From the NCBI GenBank assembly GCA_036843405.1, contig DAITSJ010000007.1:1-64000 (forward strand): a stretch of 64,000 bases of DNA. Direction: 5' to 3'. Origin of the DNA: DGNJ01 sp002388905. Lineage in GTDB: Bacteria > Pseudomonadota > Gammaproteobacteria > Pseudomonadales > Porticoccaceae. Below the pieces are notes generated by a model. That model was not told the origin of the DNA and ran no database searches. It saw only the letters and a program-made list of their open reading frames with translations. Both the position numbers and the translations under genes were made by a program. Of the stretch, positions 42,428 to 51,906 are shown piece by piece (the first letter of the stretch is position 1; the number at the start of each line of letters is the position of its first letter).

Positions 42428-43648
42428 TTAGAGTAAGTCTTTCAGCTTAAAGCTGTCATCTTCGAGCTGGGAGCTGTCCACTTCAACGCCCTGGGTGATC
42501 AGTCGCTTGCCCAGCATGAATTCCTGGGGCCGGTTGACGGCGTCCACAGCCAGTATCTTGTTGTCCTTCAGGTAGAACGCGGCGAAGGACCGGCTGTTTT
42601 CAATATCGCCCCGCACGACCACCTGGTCGTAGCCCTGGGAGAGGCCGGCGATCTGCAGTTTGAGGTCAAACTGGTCCGACCAGAACCACGGCAGCGCGTT
42701 GTAGGGTTTGGGATTGCCGCACAGGGTATCGGCGACCACCGAGGCCTGGTCCACGGCGTTTTGCACCGATTCCAGGCGAATCTGTCGATCGTAGATGGGG
42801 TTGTAGTGGGAGGTGCAGTCGCCGGCGGCGAGGATGTCGTGATCGCTGGTGCGGCAGTATTCGTCAACCACGATGCCGTTGTCCACCTCCAGCCCCGCTT
42901 CTTCCGCCAGTTCCGTGTTGGGCACGATGCCCACGCCCACCACCACCAGGTCGGCGGGGTAGACCTGGCCATTATTGCAGACCACGGACTGCACGTCTTT
43001 TTCCCCCTCAATGGCTTCGACACCCACGTCGGTGAGGATGTTGATGCCTTCCTCGGTATGGATCCGGTGGTAGAACGCGGAAATTTCCGGTGCCGTGACC
43101 CGTTGAAGAATACGCGGCATGGCCTCGATAACAGTGACCTCCATGCCCAGCTGGCGCAGGGAAGCCGCGGTTTCCAGGCCGATGTAGCCGCCCCCGACGA
43201 TGACCGCCTTGCGGTCGGCTCCGGCGTAGCGCTTGATGCGCTGGACATCGTCGATGTCGCGCAGGTAGAACACGCCGGGCAGGTCGATACCGGGAATATT
43301 GAGCCTGCGTACGCGGGCGCCCACGGTGAGGACCAGTTTGTCGTAGGGAAAGACTTCCTGGTCATCCAGAATCAGGGTCTTGTTACCCCGGTCGATGGAG
43401 GTCACCTCCACCCCCAGGGCGATGCGCACATTGCTGCTCTTGTAGATGGCCGGCTGGCGAATCAGGATGTCGTCGAACGACTTGCCGCCCGAGAGAAAAG
43501 CCTTGGAAAGGGGCGGGCGGTGATAGGGCAGGAAATACTCATTACCCAGAATGGAGATGCCGCCCTGCCACCCGCCCTGGCGGAGTTTGGGGGCCACCTG
43601 TGCCGCCGCGTGGCTGGCGCCGACGATAATGCAGTTTTCTTTACTCAT
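42428..43648 (-). CDS. NAD(P)H-ferredoxin reductase (putidaredoxin reductase type)
   Basis: FAD enzyme passing electrons from NAD(P)H to the adjacent ferredoxin. The 406-residue product has an N-terminal FAD fingerprint IIVGASHAAAQVAPKLR, YHRPPLSKAFLSG, a central NAD(P)-binding VIVGGGYIGLETAASL, and the second FAD motif ILAAGDCTSHYNP. The C-terminal reductase domain has LPWFWSDQFDLKLQIAG, diagnostic of ferredoxin reductases of P450 and dioxygenase systems. Confidence 0.94.
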   Translation of the reverse strand: MSKENCIIVGASHAAAQVAPKLRQGGWQGGISILGNEYFLPYHRPPLSKAFLSGGKSFDDILIRQPAIYKSSNVRIALGVEVTSIDRGNKTLILDDQEVFPYDKLVLTVGARVRRLNIPGIDLPGVFYLRDIDDVQRIKRYAGADRKAVIVGGGYIGLETAASLRQLGMEVTVIEAMPRILQRVTAPEISAFYHRIHTEEGINILTDVGVEAIEGEKDVQSVVCNNGQVYPADLVVVGVGIVPNTELAEEAGLEVDNGIVVDEYCRTSDHDILAAGDCTSHYNPIYDRQIRLESVQNAVDQASVVADTLCGNPKPYNALPWFWSDQFDLKLQIAGLSQGYDQVVVRGDIENSRSFAAFYLKDNKILAVDAVNRPQEFMLGKRLITQGVEVDSSQLEDDSFKLKDLL

Positions 43649-43878
43649 TGTTCACCTGGTTCCTGTTCTTTCGCTATAGTCAAGCCGCCCCGCACGGGGG
43701 ATGCTCCCATGCCGAATCCACGGCGGAATGGATGGCGTCATGTTACCAGTGGGCGGGGAGCCGGACAATTGCGCTGCGTCATCCTGAGTTTATTGGAGTT
43801 GCCGGCCACGATTGATTATATTGACGGGCTCCCGTATTCCCGGCGCCATTGCGCCCTCGATTTGCACCAGGGGACACC

Positions 43879-44634
43879 ATGACTGACAGTAAAGCGGCGC
43901 TCGTGACCGGTGGCGCCATTCGCGTGGGGCTGGATTTCGCCCGTTTCCTCGCCAGCCAGGGTTACGATATTGCCATCCATTACAACAGTTCCGCGAGGGC
44001 CGCGGAGGACGCGGCGACGGAAATTCGCAAGTCCGGCGTCCGCTGCGAGATTTTCCGCTTCGACTTTCTCTCTGATCAGGACCCGTCTGCACTGGTGGAG
44101 CAGGTGGCGGAGGTTTTTCCTCACCTGGGCGTGCTGGTCAACTGTGCCTCCATCTACAATGCCGCTCCCGTGGCCGAGACCACGGCGGAGATGCTCAGAA
44201 CCGAATTCCAGGTCAATTATTTCACGCCCTTCCTGTTGAGCGGGGCCTTCGCCCGGCGTATCGGCGCCGGCAATATCATCAATATCATCGACAACAAGAT
44301 CGCCTTCCAGCAGTACCAGTACGGCGCCTACCTGTCCGCCAAGAAAGCCCTGGCGGAACTGACGCGGATGACCGCGATGGAATTCGCCCCGCGCATTCGG
44401 GTCAACGGTATCGCGCCGGGGGTCATCCTGCCGGGCAGCAACCGTACCGCCGACTATATCGATTGGCGGGTGCGCGGTATTCCGCTCAAGCGCCAGGGCG
44501 AGACCGACCATTTGTGCCGGGCCCTGGGGTATATCCTCGACAACGACTTCATAACCGGGCAGATACTCTTCGTCGACGGTGGCGAGGGCCTGTACCACAT
44601 CGGCCAGAATGCCGAGGTTTACCGGCCCGACTAG
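43879..44634 (+). CDS. Short-chain dehydrogenase, pteridine-reductase-like (FolM/PTR1 type)
   Basis: This 251-residue SDR has VTGGAIRVGLDFARFLA (cofactor motif with the Arg typical of NADPH-preferring pteridine reductases) and VNCASIYN. The catalytic Tyr-x3-Lys is in YGAYLSAKKAL, and INGIAPG-type VNGIAPGVILPG follows. PTR1/FolM enzymes reduce dihydropterins. It is followed 12 bases later by a queuosine-precursor transporter; both concern GTP-derived pterin or deazapurine chemistry, which supports but does not prove the substrate. The upstream frame extension was dropped. Confidence 0.85.
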   Translation: MTDSKAALVTGGAIRVGLDFARFLASQGYDIAIHYNSSARAAEDAATEIRKSGVRCEIFRFDFLSDQDPSALVEQVAEVFPHLGVLVNCASIYNAAPVAETTAEMLRTEFQVNYFTPFLLSGAFARRIGAGNIINIIDNKIAFQQYQYGAYLSAKKALAELTRMTAMEFAPRIRVNGIAPGVILPGSNRTADYIDWRVRGIPLKRQGETDHLCRALGYILDNDFITGQILFVDGGEGLYHIGQNAEVYRPD

Positions 44635-44646
44635 GGCCGAACGGCC

Positions 44647-45408
44647 ATGGACACCGGGGCCATCGACAGTCAGCCGCAGACCGGCACCCACCACCGCCGT
44701 TTCCGCTATTACGACCTGATCATGGCGTCCTTCGTGACGGTGCTGCTGTGCTCCAACCTGATCGGCCCGGCCAAAATCTGCGAACTGTCGCTGCCCTTCA
44801 GCCTGCCGGTGGTGGGGTCCACCCTGGCTTTTGGGGCCGGCAACCTGTTCTTCCCCATTGGCTATATCTTCGGTGACATCCTCACCGAGGTCTACGGGTA
44901 TGCCCGCACCCGCCGGGTTATCTGGATGGGCTTTTTCGCCATGATCTTCGCCACGGCCATGTCGGCGATTATCATCCACTTGCCGCCCGCGCCCGGCGAG
45001 CCTTTCAACGCGGTTTTGCAGCCGGCGCTGGAAATCGTTTTCGGCAATACCTACCGGATTGTGGCGGCCTCCATGGTCGCCTACTGGGCCGGGGATTTCG
45101 TCAATTCCTATGTCATGGCCAAAATGAAGATTCTGACCGGAGGGCGCTATCTCTGGACCCGGACCATCGGTTCCACCCTGGCCGGGCAGGGCGTGGACAG
45201 CCTGATTTTCTATCCCATCGCCTTCTGGGGCGTCTGGTCCGGGGAGAGCCTGGTGGCGGTGATCGCTTTCAATTTCGCCTTCAAGACGGTTTTCGAGGCC
45301 CTGATGACACCCTTTACCTATGCGGTGGTACGCTTCCTGAAACATCGGGAGCAGGTGGATGTCTATGATGTGGGTACCCGTTTCACACCTTTTTCCCTGA
45401 GCGATTGA
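44647..45408 (+). CDS. yhhQ: Queuosine precursor transporter YhhQ (VUT family)
   Basis: Inner-membrane importer for 7-cyano- or 7-aminomethyl-7-deazaguanine used to make queuosine in tRNA. The 253-residue product has about six membrane segments and the family blocks ASFVTVLLCSNLIGPAK, GAGNLFFPIGYIFGDILTEVYGY and a later TRTIGSTLAGQGVDSLIFYP. It starts 12 bases after the SDR and precedes the macrodomain gene by 12 bases. Confidence 0.92.
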   Translation: MDTGAIDSQPQTGTHHRRFRYYDLIMASFVTVLLCSNLIGPAKICELSLPFSLPVVGSTLAFGAGNLFFPIGYIFGDILTEVYGYARTRRVIWMGFFAMIFATAMSAIIIHLPPAPGEPFNAVLQPALEIVFGNTYRIVAASMVAYWAGDFVNSYVMAKMKILTGGRYLWTRTIGSTLAGQGVDSLIFYPIAFWGVWSGESLVAVIAFNFAFKTVFEALMTPFTYAVVRFLKHREQVDVYDVGTRFTPFSLSD

Positions 45409-45420
45409 GGAGGACCCGTC

Positions 45421-45945
45421 ATGGCCGGAACAAAGCTGGAAGTGGTGGACGGCGATATCACCAGGTTGAAGGTGGATGCCGTGGTTAATGCGGCCAACAA
45501 GAAGCTGGCCGGCGGTGGCGGCGTGGACGGCGCCATTCACCGGGCCGCCGGCAAGGAGAAATTGCAGAAGGCCTGCCGCCAGATCGGTGGCTGCCCCACC
45601 GGTGAGGTACGGGTCACCGAAGGCTTCGACCTGCCTGCAAAGTATATTTTCCACGCCGTGGGGCCGGTGTGGCGCGACGGCGCCCACGGCGAGGACCAGC
45701 AACTGGCCGCCTGCTACCGGAATGCCATCCGGGAGGCCGGCGAGCGCGACGTGGCCAGTATCGCCTTTCCCGCCATCAGTTGCGGCGTTTATGGCTTTCC
45801 CATGGAGCGGGCCGTCGACATAGCCGTGAGCACGGTTGGCGATGCCGTGAAATCCGCCAGCGGCATTGAAAAGGTCGTTTTTTGCTGCTTTGATGCGGAA
45901 ATGGCCGAGTGCTATCGGGACGCACTGGCCGATCGGGGGGACTGA
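45421..45945 (+). CDS. Macrodomain ADP-ribose hydrolase (YmdB/MacroD type)
   Basis: Hydrolyses O-acetyl-ADP-ribose or removes ADP-ribose from proteins or nucleic acids. The 174-residue product has the MacroD signatures DAVVNAANKKLAGGGGVDGAIH (ADP-ribose and catalytic Asn/Asp-rich loop) and ISCGVYGFPMERAVDIAV. The preceding AFPA segment binds the diphosphate. It is followed by a NADAR-domain gene 39 bases later, another ADP-ribose enzyme. Confidence 0.94.
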   Translation: MAGTKLEVVDGDITRLKVDAVVNAANKKLAGGGGVDGAIHRAAGKEKLQKACRQIGGCPTGEVRVTEGFDLPAKYIFHAVGPVWRDGAHGEDQQLAACYRNAIREAGERDVASIAFPAISCGVYGFPMERAVDIAVSTVGDAVKSASGIEKVVFCCFDAEMAECYRDALADRGD

Positions 45946-45984
45946 CGAGATTGTGATTAGTTGTGAGAGATGGTATCTGGCGCT

Positions 45985-46467
45985 ATGAGTTCTCTTTCAT
46001 CGAAGGTGCCGGAGGACGCCTATCTCCTCAGTCGCACCGATGCGCTCCATCCCCTGGCGGCTTTTTCCCGCCACGCCTTCGAGCTGGACGGCGATACCTG
46101 GCCTTCCGTGGAGCATTACTTCCAGGCCATGAAGTTCCGTGACCGCCGGATCCGCGAGGCCATTCGCGACGCGCCCCACCCCCGGCTGGCCCAGAAGATT
46201 GCCCGTCGGCGCTTCTGGAAAATCCGCCGGGACTGGAAAAAACTCCGGCGGGTACTCATGACCCGGGCCACCTATATCAAATGCCTGACCCACCCCGAGG
46301 TGCGGGACGAATTGCTCGCCACCGGCGAACTGACCATCGTCGAGAACAGCCTTTACGACCATTACTGGGGTTGCGGCCGGGATCAGCGGGGGAACAACTA
46401 TTTCGGCAAAATGCTGATGGATGTGCGCAACCGCCTGCGCGAGGAAAAGGCGCGGCAGGCGGTCTGA
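45985..46467 (+). CDS. NADAR-domain protein (YbiA-like)
   Basis: NADAR (DUF1768) enzymes cleave N-glycosidic bonds of riboflavin intermediates and can remove ADP-ribose from guanine in DNA. The 160-residue product has TWPSVEHYFQAMKFRD (catalytic Glu/His block), IARRRFWKIRRDWKKL, and NSLYDHYWGCGRDQRGNNYFGKML, all family signatures. The ATG at 45985 is used; one at 45970 in the same frame is equally possible. Together with the macrodomain gene it makes a two-enzyme ADP-ribose module. Confidence 0.92.
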   Translation: MSSLSSKVPEDAYLLSRTDALHPLAAFSRHAFELDGDTWPSVEHYFQAMKFRDRRIREAIRDAPHPRLAQKIARRRFWKIRRDWKKLRRVLMTRATYIKCLTHPEVRDELLATGELTIVENSLYDHYWGCGRDQRGNNYFGKMLMDVRNRLREEKARQAV

Positions 46468-46510
46468 GAACGGGCTGTCGCCGGCGGGGGCAATAACCTC
46501 GATTCGACGG

Positions 46511-47605
46511 TCATTCGGCCGGCTCCTGATTATACACCCTGGGCACCCGCGCCGGCATCCGCGCCAGCAATTCGTAGCCAATGGTGCCTGCCCCGGCCGC
46601 CACCTCGTTGACGCTGAGGTGTTCGCCCCACAATTCCACGTCTGAACCGATACCCACGTCGTCCAGGTCGGTGACGTCCACGGTAATCAGGTCCATGGAA
46701 ACCCGGCCCGCCAGGGGTGCCCGGTGGCCCGCCACCAGCACCGGTGTGCCCGAGGGCGCGGTGCGGGGATAGCCGTCGCCGTAGCCTGCGGGGATAGTGG
46801 CAATCAGGGAGGAACGTCGGGCCTGCCAGTCGCCGCCGTAGCCCACCCGGTCGCCGGCGGGTATCCGGCGTACGGATATTACCCGGGAACTGAACGTCAT
46901 CACCGGCCTCAGCCGGTCCGCCTCGGCGTGTGGCACGGTAAAGGGGGAATTGCCGTAAAGCATGAAACCCGGTCGGTTCCACCGGGCCCGGGTCGCTTCC
47001 CAGGCCAGCAGACCGGGGGAGTTGGCAATACTGAGCGGTGCGCCGAAGGGCCTCGCCAGCTCGCGGAGAAGCTCCACTTGCCGGTGGGTGAAGGGGTTGT
47101 CCAGTTCGTCGGCGCAGGCCAGGTGGGTGGCAAACACGATTTCGTCCTCGACCTTGCCGCTGTCCCGCAGAATCCGGTAAATGTCGGGCACCGATGCCGG
47201 GGTCGCGCCGAGCCGGTGCATGCCGGTATCCACCTTCAACCACACCCGGACCGGCGCCTGCAGCCGCGCCTCCGCTACCGCTTCCGCCTGGACGCCGTTC
47301 TCCACCATCAGCCAGAAACCGTGGCGTCCCGCCTGCTCCACGTCGGTCCTCGAGAAGGGGCCCTCCAGCAGCAGAACAGGCAGTGCGATACCGGCCTCGC
47401 GCAGCGTCAGGGCCTCGTCCACGGAAGCCACGGCCAGGGCCGGAGCCTGGCTTTCCAGGGCTCTCGCCACGGCCAGGGCACCGTGGCCGTAGCCGTCGGC
47501 CTTGATCACCGCCAGGGTCTGGGAGGCGGGGGCCAGTGACTGGGCGAGGCGGAAGTTGTGGCGCAGGGCATCGAGGTTGATCAGCGCTTGCGTGGGTCGA
47601 GTCAT
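46511..47605 (-). CDS. alr: Alanine racemase
   Basis: PLP enzyme interconverting L- and D-alanine for peptidoglycan. The 364-residue product starts MTRPTQALINLDALRHNF. It has the PLP lysine in AVIKADGYGHGAL, MHRLGATPASV, the catalytic tyrosine in DRVGYGGDW, and VSMDLITVDVTD. The upstream extension of the frame is not conserved. It is convergent with the NADAR gene and divergent from the 5-oxoprolinase gene. Confidence 0.96.
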   Translation of the reverse strand: MTRPTQALINLDALRHNFRLAQSLAPASQTLAVIKADGYGHGALAVARALESQAPALAVASVDEALTLREAGIALPVLLLEGPFSRTDVEQAGRHGFWLMVENGVQAEAVAEARLQAPVRVWLKVDTGMHRLGATPASVPDIYRILRDSGKVEDEIVFATHLACADELDNPFTHRQVELLRELARPFGAPLSIANSPGLLAWEATRARWNRPGFMLYGNSPFTVPHAEADRLRPVMTFSSRVISVRRIPAGDRVGYGGDWQARRSSLIATIPAGYGDGYPRTAPSGTPVLVAGHRAPLAGRVSMDLITVDVTDLDDVGIGSDVELWGEHLSVNEVAAGAGTIGYELLARMPARVPRVYNQEPAE

Positions 47606-47769
47606 AATGGCTTCCGGGGCAGTGCGTCGATTATAGGGAAGCGGGTGCTTCCCTGACAATTTGGCATTTCCGGCACCGGTATCGCCGGGCGTCGCTAAGG
47701 TGCTGTCTACGCGGGGTTCCCGGGCCCTGCCACGGCCTGGTTCGATAGTCCCAATGCACATGGTCGCTG

Positions 47770-47788
47770 GACAATCGATATAATTGTC
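47770..47788. promoter_or_regulatory. Inverted repeat over a -10 box, upstream of 5-oxoprolinase
   Basis: GACAAT-cgatata-ATTGTC (47770-47788) is a perfect 6+6 inverted repeat that contains TATAAT (47779-47784). An operator overlapping a -10 box is likely; no good -35 was found and the regulator is unknown. Confidence 0.5.
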
Positions 47789-47832
47789 GCCTTCGCAGGC
47801 ATTTACCCGCTAACAGGTTTCAAGTGATTCCC

Positions 47833-50800
47833 ATGGCACAGCAGAACACGGACACAGGCACCTGGGACTTCTGGATCGACCGGGGCGGCACCTTTACCGA
47901 TATCGTCGCGCGCCGGCCCGACGGCGAACTGGTGACCCACAAGCTGCTTTCCGAGAACCCCCAGCAGTACCGGGACGCGGCCCTGCAGGGTATCCGGGTA
48001 CTGCTGGGTGTGGACGCCGGCGCGCCCATCCCCGCCGAGCGTATCCGCGCCGTCAAAATGGGCACCACCGTCGCCACCAACGCCTTGCTGGAACGCAAGG
48101 GGGATGCCACGGTGCTGGTGATCACCGAGGGTTTTGGCGACGCCCTGCGCATCGGCTACCAGGCCCGCCCGCGGATTTTCGACCTCCATATCCGCTTGCC
48201 GGAGATGCTCTACAGCCGGGTTGTCGAGGCCCGGGAGCGCCTGAGCGCCCACGGGGAGGTGCTGGCGCCCCTGGACGAGGCAAGGATACGGCGCGATCTG
48301 CAACAGCTCTACCAGCAGGGTTTTCGCGCCCTGGCCATCTGCCTGCTCCACGGTTACCGCTATCCCGACCACGAGCGGGCCATTGCCGCCATCGCCCGGG
48401 AGACCGGTTTTACCCAGATATCGGTGAGCAGCGAGGCCAGCCCGCTGATGAAGCTGGTGAGCCGGGGGGACACCACCGTGGTGGACGCCTACCTCACCCC
48501 CATCCTGCGCCGCTATGTGGACCGGGTGGCCGGCGAACTGGGAGACACCCGGCTGATCTTTATGCAATCCCACGGCGGGCTGACGGATGCGCATTTTTTC
48601 CAGGGCAAGGACGCCATTCTCTCCGGTCCCGCCGGCGGCGTGGTGAGCATGGTCCACACGGCGGGGTTGGCGGGCTTCGATCAGGTCATCGGCTTCGATA
48701 TGGGCGGCACCTCCACGGATGTCAGCCATTACGATGGCGAATATGAGCGCACTTTCGAGTCGGAAGTGGCCGGGGCCCGTATCCGTGCCCCCATGATGCT
48801 GATCCACACCGTCGCCGCCGGCGGCGGTTCCATCCTCCATTTCGACGGTGCCCGCTACCGGGTGGGCCCGGATTCCGCCGGCGCCGATCCCGGCCCCGCC
48901 TGCTACCGCCGGGGCGGCCCCCTGACGGTCACCGACTGCAACCTGATGCTGGGCAGAATCCAGCCGGATTTTTTCCCCCGGGTATTCGGCCCCGATGCCG
49001 ACCAGCCCCTGGACAGGGAAGTGGTGCGGGAGAAGTTTGCCGCGCTGGCGGCGCGCATTCACCGGGAGACCGGCGACAGGCGCACCCCGGAGGAAGTGGC
49101 TGAAGGCTTTCTGGCCATTGCCGTGGAGAATATGGCCAACGCCATCAAGCGCATCTCCGTGCAGCGTGGCCACGATATCGCCGGCTATGTGCTCAACTGC
49201 TTTGGCGGCGCCGGCGGCCAGCACGCCTGTGCGGTGGCGGACGCCCTGGGCATGGAATGGGTGCTGCTCCATCCCTACAGCGGCGTACTTTCCGCCTACG
49301 GTATCGGCCTTGCGGATGTGCGGCTGATGCGCCAGCGGGCGGTGGAGGAACCCCTGGGGGACGAGCTGCTACCCCGCCTTCAAGCCCTGCTGGACGAACT
49401 GGCGGAAGACGGCCGCCGGGAGATGGCCGAGCAGCGGGTGACGGCGGAGCATACCCGGGCCGAGCGGCGGTTGCAGGTTAAATACGCCGGCAGCGACACC
49501 GCCCTGACCGTGCCCTTCGACACGGTTGCGGCAATCCGGCAATCCTTCGACGACGCCCACCGCAAGCAGTTTGGCTTTGCCAGCCCCGACAAGCCCCTGG
49601 TTGTGGAGGCGGTGCTGGTGGAAGTGATCGGCGCCAGCGATATCGCCCCGGAAAAGGCGGCGGGTCGGGGTGTTCCCCGGCCCGGCGCGGATATTCCCGC
49701 CGTCGCCGACATCGAGCTGGTGATGGCCGGGGAACACCGCCGGGCGCCCGTCCATGATCGCGACCGGCTGCGCCCGGGGGAACGGGTGGCGGGGCCGGCG
49801 ATCGTCGTCGAGGCCAACGGCACCCTGGTGGTGGAGCCGGACTGGGAGGCGCGCATGGACCCCTACGGCCAGTTGCTGCTGCACCGGGTGGAGGCCCTGG
49901 CCGGGGGCAGGGCCATCGGCACGACGGTGGACCCGGTGATGCTGGAGATCTTCAACAACCTCTTTATGTCCATCGCCGAGCAGATGGGGGCGGTGCTGGA
50001 GAACACCGCCGTGTCCGTCAACATCAAGGAGCGGCTGGATTTCTCCTGCGCCCTGTTCGACCGGCACGGCGAGCTGGTGGCCAATGCCCCCCATGTGCCC
50101 GTGCACCTGGGCTCCATGAGCGAGAGCATCAAATCGGTGATCCGCCAGTATGGCGGCAGCATGAAGGAAGGGGACGCCTATATGCTCAACGCCCCCTACA
50201 ACGGCGGTACCCATCTGCCGGACATCACCGTGATCAAGCCGGTATTCCAGGGCGGCGAGGTGCCGTTCTACGTGGCCACCCGGGGCCACCATGCGGATAT
50301 CGGCGGCATTACCCCCGGTTCCATGCCGCCCCTGAGCCGCACCGTCGAGGAAGAAGGCGTGCTGATCGACAATATCCAGGTGGTGGACCGGGGGCGCTTT
50401 CTCGAGGGTGAGGTACGATCCCTGCTGGCCGGCGGTCCGTACCCGGCCCGTAATATCGACCAGAATATCGCCGATTTCCACGCCCAGCTCGCCGCCTGCG
50501 AGAAAGGGGTGCAGGAAATCCGTCGCATGGTGGATCACTTCGGCCTGGACGTGGTGCAGGCCTACATGGGCCATGTCCAGGACAACGCCGAGGAAGCGGT
50601 GCGGCGGGTGCTGGACGCCCTCCATGACGGTGACTTTCGCTGCCAGATGGACGACGGCAGCGCCGTCCAGGTCAGCATCCGGGTGGACAGGCAGCGCCGC
50701 CGCGCCACCGTGGATTTCGCCGGCACCAGCCCCCAGCACCCGGGCAACTTCAATGCCCCCGCCGCGGTGTGCAAGGCGGCGGTGCTCTATGTTTTCCGCA

Positions 50801-51450
50801 CCCTGGTGGGCGACGACATTCCCCTCAACAGCGGTTGCCTCAAGCCCCTGGATATCCGCATCCCGGCGGGTTCCCTGTTGAACCCGTTGTATCCGGCGGC
50901 GGTGGTGGCGGGCAACGTGGAAACCTCACAGGTGGTGGTGGACGCCCTCTACGGTGCCCTGGGCACCATGGCCGCCAGCCAGGGCACCATGAACAACTTT
51001 ACCTTCGGCAACCAACGCCACCAGTATTACGAGACCCTTTGCGGCGGCTCCGGCGCCGGGCCGGACTTCGACGGCACCGATGCCGTCCACACCCATATGA
51101 CCAATTCCCGCCTCACCGATCCGGAAGTGCTGGAATGGCGTTTCCCCGTCACCCTGGAACGCTTCGCCATCCGCCGGGGCTCCGGCGGCGCCGGTCGCCA
51201 CCGGGGCGGCAACGGCGTGGTGCGCCGCCTGCGCTTCGGGGAAGCCATGACCGCCGGTATTCTCGCCAACCGCCGCAAGGTGCCCCCCTACGGGCTGGCC
51301 GGTGGCGGCAATGGTGCGGTCGGCCGCAATTGGGTGGAACGCGCGGACGGCACCGTCGAGGAACTGGGCAGCCAGGCCGAGGTTCGTGTGGACCCCGGGG
51401 ATGTTTTTGTCATCGAAACACCGGGTGGCGGCGGTTACGGCGAACCCTGA
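47833..51450 (+). CDS. Fused 5-oxoprolinase / hydantoinase A-B protein
   Basis: ATP-dependent ring-opening amidohydrolase; 5-oxoprolinases turn 5-oxoproline into glutamate in the gamma-glutamyl cycle. The 1205-residue product has an N-terminal HyuA half (WIDRGGTFTDIVARR, KMGTTVATNALLERKG, GFDMGGTSTDVSHYDG) and a C-terminal HyuB half from about 690 (LDFSCALFDRHGELVANAPH with a following HVPVHLGSM block; ending TPGGGGYG). Full fusion length favours 5-oxoprolinase over two-subunit hydantoinases or acetone carboxylases. The ATG at 47833 is preferred over a GTG 9 bases earlier. Confidence 0.88.
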   Translation: MAQQNTDTGTWDFWIDRGGTFTDIVARRPDGELVTHKLLSENPQQYRDAALQGIRVLLGVDAGAPIPAERIRAVKMGTTVATNALLERKGDATVLVITEGFGDALRIGYQARPRIFDLHIRLPEMLYSRVVEARERLSAHGEVLAPLDEARIRRDLQQLYQQGFRALAICLLHGYRYPDHERAIAAIARETGFTQISVSSEASPLMKLVSRGDTTVVDAYLTPILRRYVDRVAGELGDTRLIFMQSHGGLTDAHFFQGKDAILSGPAGGVVSMVHTAGLAGFDQVIGFDMGGTSTDVSHYDGEYERTFESEVAGARIRAPMMLIHTVAAGGGSILHFDGARYRVGPDSAGADPGPACYRRGGPLTVTDCNLMLGRIQPDFFPRVFGPDADQPLDREVVREKFAALAARIHRETGDRRTPEEVAEGFLAIAVENMANAIKRISVQRGHDIAGYVLNCFGGAGGQHACAVADALGMEWVLLHPYSGVLSAYGIGLADVRLMRQRAVEEPLGDELLPRLQALLDELAEDGRREMAEQRVTAEHTRAERRLQVKYAGSDTALTVPFDTVAAIRQSFDDAHRKQFGFASPDKPLVVEAVLVEVIGASDIAPEKAAGRGVPRPGADIPAVADIELVMAGEHRRAPVHDRDRLRPGERVAGPAIVVEANGTLVVEPDWEARMDPYGQLLLHRVEALAGGRAIGTTVDPVMLEIFNNLFMSIAEQMGAVLENTAVSVNIKERLDFSCALFDRHGELVANAPHVPVHLGSMSESIKSVIRQYGGSMKEGDAYMLNAPYNGGTHLPDITVIKPVFQGGEVPFYVATRGHHADIGGITPGSMPPLSRTVEEEGVLIDNIQVVDRGRFLEGEVRSLLAGGPYPARNIDQNIADFHAQLAACEKGVQEIRRMVDHFGLDVVQAYMGHVQDNAEEAVRRVLDALHDGDFRCQMDDGSAVQVSIRVDRQRRRATVDFAGTSPQHPGNFNAPAAVCKAAVLYVFRTLVGDDIPLNSGCLKPLDIRIPAGSLLNPLYPAAVVAGNVETSQVVVDALYGALGTMAASQGTMNNFTFGNQRHQYYETLCGGSGAGPDFDGTDAVHTHMTNSRLTDPEVLEWRFPVTLERFAIRRGSGGAGRHRGGNGVVRRLRFGEAMTAGILANRRKVPPYGLAGGGNGAVGRNWVERADGTVEELGSQAEVRVDPGDVFVIETPGGGGYGEP

Positions 51451-51471
51451 GGCCTGGCGGTGAGCCGGAGG

Positions 51472-51906
51472 CTATTCGGCCATATTCTGGCCGGAACCTC
51501 CCATTTCCGCCGGTACGTCCCTGAATTTTTCCACCCCGTCGTGAATACGCAGCACAGCCTCCTGATAGTTCACATGAACCCCGGGCTTGAAGGCAAAGTC
51601 CGGTATTGTGGCCGCATAGACATCGGTCAGGTTCCAGGTGGGATGCTCGGTAAAAATATGGCCCCCACAGGTTTTGCACCACTTGCGGTGGCTCTGCGGT
51701 GTCTTGCTGTAACTGCCTATATTGTCGACACCTTCGGTGATGGTTACAGCACTGGGGTTCCACAAGGTAAAGGCGTTGACCGGCCCGGCTGACCAGCGTC
51801 GACAGGATTCGCAGTGGCAGTACCCCATGGCTGCCGGCTCGCCGGTGACTGTGAATTGCACCGCGCCACAAAAACAACTGCCTTTGCAGGATTTATTCGC
51901 GCTCAT
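51472..51906 (-). CDS. GFA-family zinc protein (CENP-V/GFA)
   Basis: Small zinc-binding protein of the glutathione-dependent formaldehyde-activating enzyme family; most members have unknown activity. The 144-residue product has GSCFCGAVQFTVTG, YCHCESCRRWSAG (CxCxxC) and KWCKTCGGHIFTEHP, giving the usual two zinc sites. It is last gene of the cysK-grx run, overlapping the AhpD-like gene by 4 bases. The upstream in-frame ATG at 51936 lies inside that gene. Confidence 0.92.
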   Translation of the reverse strand: MSANKSCKGSCFCGAVQFTVTGEPAAMGYCHCESCRRWSAGPVNAFTLWNPSAVTITEGVDNIGSYSKTPQSHRKWCKTCGGHIFTEHPTWNLTDVYAATIPDFAFKPGVHVNYQEAVLRIHDGVEKFRDVPAEMGGSGQNMAE

